DNA of 64,000 nucleotides, taken from Acanthaster planci (lineage: Eukaryota; Echinodermata; Asteroidea; Valvatida; Acanthasteridae). Each line of letters opens with the position of its first letter. Positions within the stretch are counted from its first letter, which is position 1. The notes beneath the pieces are model-generated. The model saw only the letters and a program-made list of their open reading frames with translations, ran no database searches and was not told the origin of the DNA. Made by a program: the position numbers and the translations under genes. Shown here piece after piece: positions 46,750-59,800 of the stretch. The stretch lies in the NCBI RefSeq assembly GCF_001949145.1, contig NW_019091492.1:335640-399639 (forward strand), written 5' to 3'.

Positions 46750-48360
46750 TAGCAGCATGGGCAGACTGTATTATCTTAATCATTCACATTGACGAAGGAC
46801 AAAAGCCTTGCTTGTGAGTCCGCCTCCCTGCTATTCAGGTATTTCTTAGATTTACCATAAAACACGATGCTTTGTGTGCCCATTCACATCAACCTGAAAG
46901 GCCCCCATTGTGTGATTGTCACCTAATCTCTTAGCTAGTATTGTCCCATCTTCCGTAATGCTGCCGCTAATACTTTTTCACCAAGGCTTCAATATTAATA
47001 ACAATTTCCGCTGTCCATTCTTTTCGGGGCAGCTTCCCCTTTAGAATTTGAAATGTCACCCCATTGGATGCACACAAACTCTGAGGCGGTCATTGTTAGG
47101 TGAATCAATGGTTGGAAGAATGAGGGACCGATTGAATGATGCATTCGCTGAATAGGAGGAAAGTACAATTCCATGGATGGTGTTGTATGAAGCCCTTCAA
47201 GGGGATAGTGTCCGCCATTCACTAAACCATCCATCACCCATGGGGATAAGGGTCCACTACCAAGAAAGAAAAATGAAACATTAATCAGGAAGGCTGTCCC
47301 GCTGGCTCTTACAGGAAGTCCCTCTGAAATGAAGTGCAGGAACATGCAAAAGAGAGCCTAAATCTGGCAAGGGTATGATACTGAAACTGATATCATTGAG
47401 TTCAGAAGACGCACTTATCAAGCTGAGTCAAGATGTTGTGTCATTGGATTTGACTTTTTTTTTCCATCAAGAAACCAATGGTTAGTTTTCTTCTCTCCAA
47501 AATACTAAATGGAATTAGGGAACCCAGACCTAATTAGATCAGTGATTTTTTCCCCCTCTTGTCCCCATCCAGCAGTGAGAATTCACGAGCCTGGTCCTGG
47601 GTAAATTGCAGCACAATATGCCCCACCCAGTAGCCTCGGGGCCACTCACCACGTCATTTGTTATTTGATGCGGTGTGGCTGCGAGCCACTGATCCCATCA
47701 TCCAGATTAATAGAAATTTATCAAGGAGTCGTCCGTGGCCAAGAGGCCCTGGTCCCTGAAAATTGATTTAAAGCAATTTGACGGTTGATGAAATCAGATA
47801 CTAGGCTGTCTTTATCGTCCAAACGTCAATAATACACAACAAATAACGGCAGCACAATCAAATTCTGTAAGCCTTATTTGCCATCTTCCAAACCAGATTA
47901 ATCTCATTTAGATAGGCAGTGAATGGTGCTCTAATGCGCTCTTTCCCATTGCTTCTACAAGGTCCCCCATGATTTTTCTCCATTTTTGTTGACATTGATT
48001 CGAAGGGTGGAGGAACAGCCCAAAACCCGGGACTTTAGATTAGTGTGAGACACTCGGATTCGTTCCCCTCTAACTTATTGAATTTGCTCATCAGATGATG
48101 TTATTGCCACTCCTTATTGGTGTGCAGACTCAAACTCCTGGGATTTCAAGCTGTCTCCTGCAACAAAAATTGGAAACAGTGCGAGGCAGACTTCACAGCA
48201 CTGAGTCCTGCAAAGTGAGCCGTCACCTCCAGTAACAAGTCGGTGACACTATACAGTATTCCCAGGTGCCCTTGCCAAATAATTCACCTGTAAAGTGCTT
48301 TCCAGTATGCTGTTTGCAATATCTTGAGGGATCTGGCGGCCAGTGAAATCATTTATTGTG
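46750..48360. promoter_or_regulatory. Candidate conserved regulatory island in intron
   Basis: About 1.6 kb without the T bias of the surroundings and with CpG retained (11 counted in 47581-47880). It contains many homeodomain-like TAAT/ATTA cores and occasional Sox-like ACAAT cores (about 47000), and no repeats. No open frame with a recognisable domain is present. It could be an enhancer cluster or an unrecognised exon group. Inference from composition only. Confidence 0.3.
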
Positions 48361-49639
48361 TAACTTTTAGTTGCTTTTTCTGAAAGAGACTTTTTTGGAG
48401 AGTTTGGGTCCGAAAGAAATTTCTGTTTTTTACTTAATTTCCCCTGTGTCCCTCCCAGATAGGTCTGATCCAGAACAATTTTCTTTTTCTTGTTATCAGT
48501 TCATTTCTACAGGCATTTTGCTCGACTCCACCCATTTCATAATCAGCACAGTCCAGTACTAGAACCTTTTAATGAATCCTTTTGGACAGAAATTTGTGTT
48601 TTTTTTTCTGTGTTATTTTCTGCACCCTTCATGCTATAGTTTGTGACCTGTACATGTGCAGTACCTTACACCTCAGGACATTAAATCCATCTTCTCTAAG
48701 CAAGGAGCAGTATTTTTGTCATACCTGAAGAACCTTTCGTGTGTTCAGTAAACTTGTATAATTCCATAGGCATGCACACTATGTGTGTATGTTCGCATAG
48801 GCCTTCCCCCGTCAATTTCATTTGTAAGGAAAGTGTGGAGTGAGCTATGGCGATGTCAATTTGTTCCTATAACATTTATGTAGTAATGTGTGCAGTCCCC
48901 CATTGTGTGCTTTTGCATGTGCAAGTAACAGGTGCAAATTTACACCGAAGGACCCTGATTACTCACACATTGAGATCAGAAACGTGGTAAGAAATAGGAT
49001 TGGAAACAACTTGGATTAAAAGTGAATATGGGACCCGTGTTACTTAGAGTGTGTGATATTTGAATCAGTGTATGTCTGAACTAGAACTTCATTGGCTTCG
49101 AGTAGGTCAGGGGGATATTTTGTGTGAAAAAAGTTTACTTCCAAGTGCAGTAATTGAATTTCCAATCATTAAAATGATGTACTGTACAACAATTATTTTC
49201 ATACTGTTGCATCTTCATTACCAGTTTTTAAAGACCACTTTCATTTAATTCATGGGTCTTAAACCACTTTCTGACCCTTGTTAACAAGAAGCAATACTGC
49301 AGAACTTTATTTTCTATGCTTGTGCTGGAAGCACATCTGCAGTGTCAATTACATTTCAGAAGTTGATGACGTTGTATGTGCATCCTATTCCCATACTTGG
49401 TATGACATGGATAAATACTTAAATGTCGAGGCCTTTCTTGTCCAATGATGATGAGCTGAAAGAGAAACTTCTTTGTACTTGCACTTGGCATATTGTGGGA
49501 CCCTTTCTGCAACTTGCCTTCCTAGTTTCACCTGCCCTCCATGGCATAGTGCAACCACATGGTCTTCCAATAGGACCCTATTGAGTAAGCTGATCGCAAG
49601 GACAGACAAATCAACCAATCAGCCAACTTCCTTTGGCGT

Positions 49640-49870
49640 TATTTATTTTTTCAAGTTGTCACTGACACTTTGCCCCCTGTCCTTTTCTTCGCTTGGCTTC
49701 TGGAAAACTTTGCGATATTTCCAGGAGGGTACGTGTCTGTGGGGTAACGTCAGCGTGACGGGTTTTGTTGTTTGGAGGCCATTGGTTCCTTCAGCATCTG
49801 TGGAACCGCTTCGTTGGGGTTTGCAATGGCTCTGCTTAATTGGATGTTGAACGCCGGCCGCTTGGATCAT
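49640..49870. other. CpG-retaining island in intron
   Basis: A short block with more CG dinucleotides and higher GC than its surroundings, including AACGTCAGCGTGACGGG and CGCCGGCCGC. A 125-codon plus frame (49473-49850) crosses it without a recognised family. Confidence 0.25.
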
Positions 49871-52211
49871 AATCATCAAAAAAGGTTGAGGGAATGAGTA
49901 CATAAAAAGGTACTTGTATGGCTGCCAACTCGTTAACCAAGTCTTCGGGGACACATCGTCCACAAGCCATCTGCGTATTTTGTCAATATGGCAAGTCCTT
50001 TTTGGCTTTGTTTACTTGACAAGTTAAGGCTAGATTTAATTAATTTAGTTTATGGTTAAACCTGTTTGGTTGATGCAGCATTTGCTTGTACCAAGTTGAG
50101 AAAGAACCAGTTAAGTATAAAACCAAACTTACCTGTGTTTGAATAATAGTGGTGTGAGAGAAGATTTTTGGTTTCAAGTGCATGGTGCTGGTAAGTTTGG
50201 TATTGCTGCTCATCTCCATCTGCATTTGTTAAGGGGGATGAATCACATGAACGAGGCTGCTCTGCATTAAGAAAATGTTGAAAGAAATATCAATTGGTTA
50301 TGCTGAACAAACTTTGAGGATACTATCATGTATATGAATTTCTTGTGTTTTGGTATTTTTGGTTTTGGTATTTGTTTTGGCCAAGGTCACAGGATATGTG
50401 CACCAGACATGCCAAATAATGATCTTCATGTTGCATTTAAACCATAAGTGTTTCTGAAGAAAGAGTTTCAAAAGATGAATAATGGGTACGTGTACATGTA
50501 CATATCACAAGAAGATTCTTTATGAAAAGAACAGATTCTGTAATTCTGCTGAAATGAAGGGAAATGGAACTACCCTGCCTGACAGTAAACTTGCACTTTT
50601 GTGGGGCTTTATCTCATTTTTTACGGTGACATTGGAATCGGTCATTTTGTAATGGAATGGACTCATACATGTACAGTGTAAGTTGGGGACACATTTTGAG
50701 TGCAGTTGCATACATGTACATGTACTGGTAGGGAAGGGGCACATTTCTCAAGGACATGAATTTTTGGAGTAGATCAAGTGAATGTAATCCCTCTAATACT
50801 AAGCCAGTCAACCTTTGGAGAGGAACTTGCAGCTGATTCCCATTGTTAGTCATAGTCATGTACCTGTACACATCACAAAGCTTACCTTATACTTGCCCCC
50901 TTTGTTTCCATGAAGTGTCCATAAAGATGGTGTTGACATTTCCTTTTTATAATGGTACTTTTACAAATCACCCTTGACAAGAGACTGCATTCACACAGGT
51001 TCTGTGTAGACACTGGTTCCATTGAAGCTGCATCCTAAAAACCCATAATACTTGATAAGAATGTTGACCTGTTTACTCCTCCAGTCCTCTGAAGACAAAG
51101 AGTGGGAAGTGCTGGTGAATGCCAACTTGGTTATGGTGCACAGTCAATATTGGCAAGACCCTTCTTCACATATTAACCAGTGTTTGCTTTGTTTTCTTTA
51201 GAGTGAATGCATGGGGTTATCTGTGGTGTGGAATGAAAGACCTTCAGGAGAATCTGGGTAAAAGGAGATAATGTTTAACATACTTGTAACTGTTTGGTGA
51301 AAATAACCACATTTACGAATAATGATTTTTTAATTTGTAATGTATACATGTGGACATGAATTTTAGATCTTCGTCCCAGAAGTCCTCTGTGTTACATTCA
51401 TATAATTTGGTAAGTACGTGTGTCAAGTCTTGAAAGTCATAAGCCAGGAGTGGTAGCTTGTGATCTGGATATGCCAATTGTTTTCCAAAAAGAAAAATGC
51501 CCCATGTCTTAGGACAGAGATACATAGATCATGGAGTGCCATTTGGATTACCAAGGAAGTTTGGAAAAAAATGGAGGAATCTTCCAACTAAAAAGTTGCC
51601 AACAACTCTTACTATGGTTCCTGTACATGCAGGTCTTTAGGTGCTGTCTGTCAGTAAATTCTGCTTGGCACAGTAACATTTTTTACAGCTTTGCAGTAAC
51701 TTTGTTGATGCTACATTGAGTTGTATATTGAGCCAGAAAGTCATTATGAACCTTTGTGACCCTTCAAAATGCCCCCTCTGCAAAAGCAGGGTCCATAAAG
51801 AGATTTTAGCTCCGTGTACACATGCAGTTTGTATCGCAATAAAATAGGGGAAGTTGTGTGCTTCTCACTTCCAGTATCCTGAAAATATGCAGAGCACTGG
51901 AGTGGCAAACATTGTTATAGTAATAAGAAGATAATGAATGAAAGCTTGAATAGCTTGAAGGGAAAGACATGAGTAAGCTGATGTGAATCAATTTGCTCCA
52001 ATTTGGAAGTTCAAGGATGTTCATGTTTCATGAGGATGAAGACCAGTGATTCATTGAGCAATATTTAATATCCACACCAATTGTCAAACAGTTTTTCTTG
52101 TTTTGTCCATGTTTCACTAAAAAGTTGTTTTGAATGAAGTTGAAATTTTCCATTGTGGTCTTGACAAGGGCAGCTTCTGATCCTTCTACACCGTACACGG
52201 TTGGTCATTTC

Positions 52212-52235
52212 ATAGAGCTAGGAACCTAGCTCTAT
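52212..52235. repeat. Perfect 24-bp palindrome
   Basis: Two 11-bp arms, ATAGAGCTAGG and CCTAGCTCTAT, separated by AA. It is isolated and might be a protein-binding site or chance. Confidence 0.6.
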
Positions 52236-53050
52236 CAGTCTAAGGTCATTTGAGTTGGTTGTTTGCTAAAATTTTGCATTTTGAAGAACAGGAGGAAAAT
52301 TCCCAGTATCTTACATGTATTTTTATGGGACCAAGCTCTGGGATTGTGATATCTTCAGGTTAAAATACCATGTAGTTCAATCACACTGTATTCAATGATC
52401 TAACTTCATCCATTGATCAAACCTGTATCATGCACACACTACACCAATAAGCTTTTCAGGGATTGTTGTGTTCTTTAATTTGCTACACCAGTGGTTCCAC
52501 TGTGGCTTATCACACTGCTAGTACCCACACACAACAAATCATTCCTTAGTACGAAATATGTAAGGGAGCCTGGAAAACCCAGGGGTTCTTATTACTTGCC
52601 TGCCAAAAACAATTGACAGTGGTCTTTATTGATATTTAATTGCCATCAATTGCCTTTGCAACTACAGCCACCCAGAGGGAAGGAAACAATGTTATTGATA
52701 TGCTCCCTTGGGAGGAAATAGTACACATAAAAGAGGTATTTGTGGGCTTGTTAAGAACAAAGGGCATGTCAACATGGGATGTTATAAATGACAAATATGT
52801 TAACTGTTGTAACACCCCAGGTGGCTTCATTTATTCCTTGTAAGGGGACAGATCCTTATAAGACTGGGCCAGATCAATTGAAGTGGACAGGGGTACCTTT
52901 CTGTGTACATGGGTAAAGTGCTGTTATTCTTGTCTGAGTATTATAGCAGTTGTTAGTGGTGTTTATGTTTTGTTGACAGCTGAAAAACCTGAATTCATAC
53001 CGAAGGTCCTTCAAGTTTGTATTACTTTGTGTTTGTCGTTTGAATACACT

Positions 53051-53164
53051 ATAAACTTTATTACATGTAGAAGGCTCCATGCTTACCACATATAGAAGGC
53101 TCCATGCTTACCACATATAGTATATGTGGTAAGCATGGAGCCTTCTACATGTAATAAAGTTTAT
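53051..53164. repeat. Perfect inverted duplication with tandem copy
   Basis: The 44-bp segment 53051-53094 is repeated exactly in inverted orientation at 53121-53164. Its last 25 bp (53070-53094) are also repeated exactly in direct orientation at 53095-53119, so the order is arm, partial copy, one base, inverted arm. All copies are identical, so the event is very recent, or is an artefact of cloning or assembly. Confidence 0.9.
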
Positions 53165-54756
53165 AATTATGCCATGAACATTTTATGCATTTCCTATATA
53201 AACAGGTACATGTACATCACAGTTCAGTACCAATAGCTTCAATGGTGTTTTTAGCTGCCTAGAATTAAATACACTACCGTGCCAGTCATCTTGTCAATGG
53301 TTACAGATAGTCTCTGATTGAATTAAGAAGGTTCTTTTGCACTTACAAGTAACACACACCTTCACAGAATGAACCAGCTGACTGACAACCATTATTCCAT
53401 CCGCTTGTAGTCTCTTCTCAAGTTCACATTGGTGTGTCGTATTTTGACTTTAATTTGGTAGTGTGGCCGTGGCTAACAAGGAGTCTGGCAGTGGGAAATG
53501 CTATCGCTGCAGCACTCAAAGCAGGTTAATGGCAAATGCAAAGATAGGTGATGGGAAAATTCCATGGTGTCACTTAATTTCTGTTTGGCTACTTGACAGG
53601 GGTGTGCGGGCTTTGGGGCTAAGCCACACTTCTTTTCTTGTAAGTCAGTAACATAATGCCTTTTCCTTAACAGAAAGTCAATTTCTTGAACACTTGTGAT
53701 CAAGTCAGCACACGGTCGATTGGAACTTGTGTGGCCAAAGTACAGTTAAACTTTGACTGATTTAGCCTACTTTCCCCTTTGAAAAGTTTATTTTGTTGCC
53801 TACATTCATGTATTCTGTCACTGGTTTTCTTTTATCTTTAACAAATCATTCTTTGGATTTCCAGAACTGCACCTTCCTCCTACAAAGAAAGAAAAGCATC
53901 TGGAATTGACTTCTCAAATCTGTCGCTCAATTCATGGAGCATTTTCACCTTTGTTTGTACAGTGACTTAGTAGATTTGTCAGTTATGTGTCAAAGCCCCT
54001 CTTGATTTTTTATTTATCTTGGGAGATGCGTTAATAGTACAATGCTTAACCTAACCTGACAGAATATCAGACCACATGACTCGCCTGCAAAGCAGCCCTG
54101 ACTGTGAGAAGCATCCATTTAATCAACTATATATAGCATACCCATTCTGAGCGCCATTATTTCAGAGCTGGGGTGTAAATTGCTGGTATGCAACAAACTG
54201 CGTATGGTTTCTGTGGTGTAAGTTGGAAGTGAAAAGGTTAGCTTATCACTTACTGTTTCGATGCATGCGTGGAGATACATGCAACCATCTGCTATTTAAG
54301 TTGACAAATAAGATAAGAATTCCTAACACTACTGAAGTCTGACCAATCATGGATGAATTGTTGCACTGTCTTGCAAGGCACGTGTCAGAAAAACTTGTTC
54401 AAAATACATGTTGTCAGTTCAGGTTGGTCATTATTGATTTGAAACCAGTGCTGTTCACTTTAACCAGATAAGGTCAACAAAAACAGGTTCTGCTTCTGAT
54501 TACATGCCTCTCAAAAATAGGGTCGGTGAGTCAGAAGGGAGGGGGTCAAATGTTTTTGCCGATTTAATGGCATTAATGGGGGTGAAAACTAACCCCCCCA
54601 CCCAAAAAAAGTCTCCATAACCCTAGGGTCTGTTTATCCAAACTCTGAGTGCAAACACTTAGAACATGCTTAAATATGAATATAAATTATGTAAAAGTAT
54701 TAATATGCAATTTTGATTACACTTTTGGAGGAAAACAAATACGTCAACCCCGATTC

Positions 54757-54854
54757 TCAGTGTGCACTTTGAAATGGCTGACAAATTTGGCACATTGTGA
54801 TTGGTCAACGTATTGCAAACTCTTGCAGGTGCACTGTTCTGAATCACTCGTATT
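54757..54854. mobile_element. Half copy of the 25.7-kb palindromic MITE
   Basis: It aligns without large gaps to 25807-25905 (loop plus right arm) of the palindromic element. Shared blocks include GACAAATTT, TTGTGATT, TATTGCAA/GTTGCAA, CTCTTG.AGG.GCACT and GAATC.C.CGTATT. Identity is about three quarters by eye. The matching left arm is not evident, so this copy is truncated. Confidence 0.7.
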
Positions 54855-56607
54855 CTTCACCAGTCCTGTCAATTCTCATTTTTACATAGTTACATTTTTT
54901 ACAGTTCTTAATGAGTTCTTCAGTTGTGTTTCAACCACACCACTTTCAAGTTAAAAAGTCCTGTTGCCAAGTCCCAATCATTTCTCTTGCCCCTTCTCAA
55001 GGAACGAATTTGATGTTTTGAAAAGGTTAGGCCATTCAAAGACAAAGCACCTGACTGTCACTCTGGCTTGAGCATGTTCAGTGCATGTGAGGCAGAGAGA
55101 CTGCGCTTATACTATTCTAGCACTGACTTTGTATGTATATTAATATTCTTAGATGACCTACGGCATACTTCATTTTGTGCATGTACTTTTGGCAGACTGA
55201 ACTGGTACATTACATGTACATGTAAATGTAACTGAGAGACCAGCTTCCAGCCAGTTTAAGAACCTTGAAAGGGCTCATGAAAAGTGTTGTATTAGTTATG
55301 ATTGAACATTGTATGTTCGTAAATGATAGCCAGAATATGAAAGTTGTTGTTTTGATTAATAAATGGGAGAAAATTTTTTTTAATTCCGGCAAAACAGCCC
55401 CACCCCCCCGAGAGATATCTCATTAACATAAATAATTTGGATATCTGTGAGTGCATTTGAAAAGACATTGTCACCTGCCGCTAGCGCATCATCAGTGCTT
55501 GTCTTTGGTCGTGTTCAGAAAATTCAGTCCAGTTTTGGGGTGTTCTAGAGATAATGTTGACCAGATGTGTCGCCACAGGCTGCAGCAACACCCATAAAGA
55601 TGGGACCAGCCCGCATAACTTTCTAACCAAACCCAAATTTAAATGAATTTGGCCATCAAAAGTCAGGCTGACCAGAACCAAGTATTCAAAATACCCTTTT
55701 CACAGAAAAGCTGTGGCACTTTGCTGAGATTGTAAACTGAACAAACTTGGGTGTCATGAATGGCATGCCAAAAGCTTTCATTACTTTAAACTTCTGAAAT
55801 TTGTTTCCAATTCCCCTGCAGCTACATGTAGGTACAGTTGTATATGACATCTTGGTTGAACAATGTCATACACAGTGACGTACAGTACATACATGTACAT
55901 GTACATGTATGCATCATCATATGTTGCCATTCCATTTTGTATGGAGGGAAGTAATTGTATAGACATCTCCTCACCTTCCAACCCACCAAGGCCACCATTC
56001 TCTGAAAAACAAAAACCAGCAGTGAGGACTGAACAGAAACAAAGAAAAACACACCCTGGTAATAACAATAAGTGAAACCACAATGTTCTGGCCAGGAAAC
56101 AAGTTAGCAAGAAAAACCAGTGTGAAGAAAAATGAAAACAGGTGACAGAAATCAGGCAGCTTGGGAAAACTTGTTTGCCATTAGTGTGTGGAAAATATTT
56201 AGATGGTGTGGCCCTGTTTGATGTATTACAGAGTGTGGAGGCTAAGTGACTGCCAACGAAAAAAGTGTGGGTGAATGACCATCAGGACATTAGGTTAAGA
56301 GGGACTTTTGTCAAGGATTTAAAATAATGTAAGACTTAAAGATGGAACTTAAGGTACATGTTGTGTAATTTTTGTTTGCCACAGGTAGACAAACATGCAG
56401 TGCCGGTACATCTTACCATCTGAATGTTTTTGACTTACTTTCAGATTTTTCATTGAGTCCTTAAGTCTCCGATTTATTAATATGATTTTTCTCATGCCCA
56501 GGGTGGATATATTTTCATGTGTTTAAGAGAGGAAGATAACATCTGGATTTCAAGTTGTCTTCTCACATGGTCAGGTCAGTTTAAACTCTAGGGGTCTTGC
56601 AATTCGT

Positions 56608-56860
56608 ATATGCGTAATTCCAGAATTTAGGGGTCCAAAAGTACGACATTTTTATGTCCGTGTTACATCTGACCTTTGTTATTTGACATGGAAATATCAC
56701 CAGAATTGATTTCAAACTATTACTATTTGTTTGGCAGGTAATTTGCATTAATTCCCCATTCTGGAAAATTAGAAAATGTGTTCTGAACTTACAGAATCAG
56801 AGGTCAGATGTGACAGGGACATGAAAAAAATGGACCCCTAATTTTTGAAATTACCCATAT
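56608..56860. mobile_element. MITE with ~65-bp terminal inverted repeats
   Basis: The left end 56607-56674 and right end 56801-56860 are inverted copies. Shared blocks are ATGBGTAATT, TTAGGGGTCCA, TTATGTCC and ACATCTGACC. The core of ~125 bp is non-coding. The arms differ at roughly one position in five. Confidence 0.72.
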
Positions 56861-59800
56861 TTTCTTTGATAATTTCTTGATTCAGCTCTATACAAGTACG
56901 TCAGTACACCTGATACTGAACCAGCATGGCCAGACAACGTTTCAGCATGCATGTTCATTGCACCCAGGATACCAATACTTGTAATTGTTTTCAATTTAGG
57001 GAGCAATTAATTCCTTCTAAACCAGGTACCAGAATAGTCACAGTACCAACTGTCCTCGGTTTGGAATGCTGACTGCACACCAGGCTCCGTGCTGCAGAAG
57101 GACCATTTGTTCTGAACAGTTGGTTATCAGCATGAAAGTGTGAATGTATGGAAACATCAGGACAGGAAATGAAAAGGACGACAGGCCAAAGACACAGCAG
57201 TCTCCCCTTAATATATAAGCACTGTCAGTTCTTCAGGAGTGGCCAATAAGTACTCTACATGAGACCAACAGAAGCCTCTCAAAAGACAAATATTTCTCAT
57301 TTCTGTGCTACGTGCTTGGAACCAAGCTTAACATGCACACATAATTGTTGGAGTATTCAATTCCAATGGCAGCTTTGCATTGAGCAAATTGTTCAGTGCA
57401 AACTCCTTATAGTATACACTTTTGTTATTTTATAAATGTTAGTGTGCATAGTTGGTTTTTAAGCTGTTCATCACCTTTTCGCCGTTTTAATCTGTTATTG
57501 CAATTTGTTCTTAGTTATGTATGTGTCTCATTTAGTTTGTGTGATTCTTGGTTTAAGTTGCTTACTTGTGAAAACTTGAAAGTCCATTGATGTTTGTTTA
57601 TGAAAGAACATTTTGTTACATTGAACAAAAAATCCAGAGTCTTGACACATTGCTCTGAAGCATTTTTGTTTTCCATTTAGTTTTGAAAAAGCAACATGTT
57701 TTTGCCCTGTTCAAGATGGCTGAGTACGCCCATCATCAGAAGCTGTGAGGTTACGAGGTGTCATCCTAAGACCACTCACGGCTTGAGAGCAATCTGTCTT
57801 GTCATGAGGCATGCAGTGTTCTCTGTATGAGATCCCTTATTTTTCCCAGTTGAATTCTGTGTTGCTAGCCCTACCAGGGTTAGCACTAGATGGTGTGGTC
57901 ACCAGACCACTAAGGTCAGTGCCCTATATCTCAAACCGGACATAGTGATTGGTTGGAATCTGTTTCTTGAACCTGCCAGGAAGATTGAATTTGTGCTTTT
58001 TTTCTGATACTGTATCACATATGTGGGAATTTCAGAATCAAGAAAATGAACTTGACACCCTTGCAGAACTACATGTAAAAAAAAAAAGAAACAGAGAGCT
58101 TTTTCTTCGTACCCTTAGACGCTGGATAATAACCTGTCACGGTTTTATCTCCAATTCCTAGCAACTTTCCTTTGATGCTTATTTTTACTTTTGGTTGTTT
58201 TCCTGTAAGCAAACATACTTCTTCCAGTTATCGCGTTTGAGAGTGATCTGTCCTGAGTTTGGAATCTTTGAAAAGAACAATATCCAAATTGTTTACATAC
58301 AGTTACCACGTTAAATCAGGTTTTTTTTGTTCATACATTTTATTTTTAGTGTTAGAATAAATCCTTTTGTTCACCTATAACATTGTGCCAATTAAGTAGT
58401 CACTTGTTCCATAACAGTCTCAAGTAATTATGTGGGGATTCCAGACCTCCAGAGATGTAACAAGACATTTGACACAACAAGAACGCAGCACAACAGGGCA
58501 GACCAAGTTGTGACCCTAACCCAGCCAAAGTCACGTATTTCTCATTTGTACCCCAGCCGGCTCTGTTCACTACCACTTAAGCCTCCACAATCAAGCCAAT
58601 TAGTGGAAGTTAAAACTGGTTGTGTGTCATAGTTTGGGGGATTGGTATCCAGTGGCCCTTGGAGGTCTCTTACAAGATTGTACTATACATGTATTTGTAG
58701 CAAGGTTCATATGTGTAAACTCCACATTTATGTCAAATACATGTTGCTGAAAATAAGTTTTCAAATTCACTGGACTAAGGTAGACCACTTTGTTTACATT
58801 TAGATTGAGCCCCCCCCCCTTTTAAATGTTCATTATGTTTTCAACATATTTTTCAAATCCAGTATATATTTAATTTGAGTACCATACATGTGTTTTTCTG
58901 AATGTTGACAATTTGATACATTTGAATCAGCGTTACTTTTACTTTTGTTGCTCAAGTGTGTTTTCACAGTTACATGTACTTCAGAACTGACAAGTAAAGG
59001 ACCTCTGTAGCTGCCAATGTCATGTTTGGACTCACCTTTTTTTATTTGGTATTACTTTCCATCACTGCTTATCTGAAATTGGCTTAATAATCTTAATCTG
59101 GGAGGGGGTTGTAATAGTTCTGCTGAATGGCTTTTACCTTAGAGTTGGTTCTCTAGGTTGATATTTAATTTTGTTGACTTTTTCATTCCATTGCAGTTGC
59201 AGCAATATTCCTTTTACTTCTCTTGTTCACGGTCATCCTAAACAAAATGTTTTCACAATACCTCAACTCAGGTTTATTCTTGTATATGCTTATGTATTAT
59301 GGAAAAGCATTTGTGTATCTGTGTATGGTTGACTGTTAAACGAATAGGGGAGAAATATGCTTTGGGTTGAGCAGTCCTGTGACCACAGGAAGTTGTTGCC
59401 TAGTTCATCAGGCATCAGTGACCTCTGCATTCCTTTGCTCTGAGTGTCCACAGTAGTTCACCAAACCACTACTATTTTACAAAATACAACCTGGTCATCC
59501 CACTGCTTGAATACTGACACCCCAGGATGCTGCTGGTTGTCCTGAATACCCACTAGTAACAAGTCATGATTCATACTTTAATTTGTGAGTTCTTTCTTTT
59601 GGTAAACATTAATTCATTTGCTGGAAACCCTTCACCTACTAGTTACAGCTGTTCTAAAACCATCTATGTGTGATTAGTGTGGCCGTAAATTATAATTGTT
59701 TGATTTTGTAAAAAGATGTGAATAGTTTCATGTTGAATTTTGAAAGTGTCATAGCTTTGTTTTCCAAATGCAATATGTTTATCAACATCAAACAATTCAA

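Noticed and set aside
49473-49850. 125-codon plus frame
   Set aside because: Trp/Leu/Ser/Phe-rich composition expected from T- and G-rich DNA; no recognised domain.
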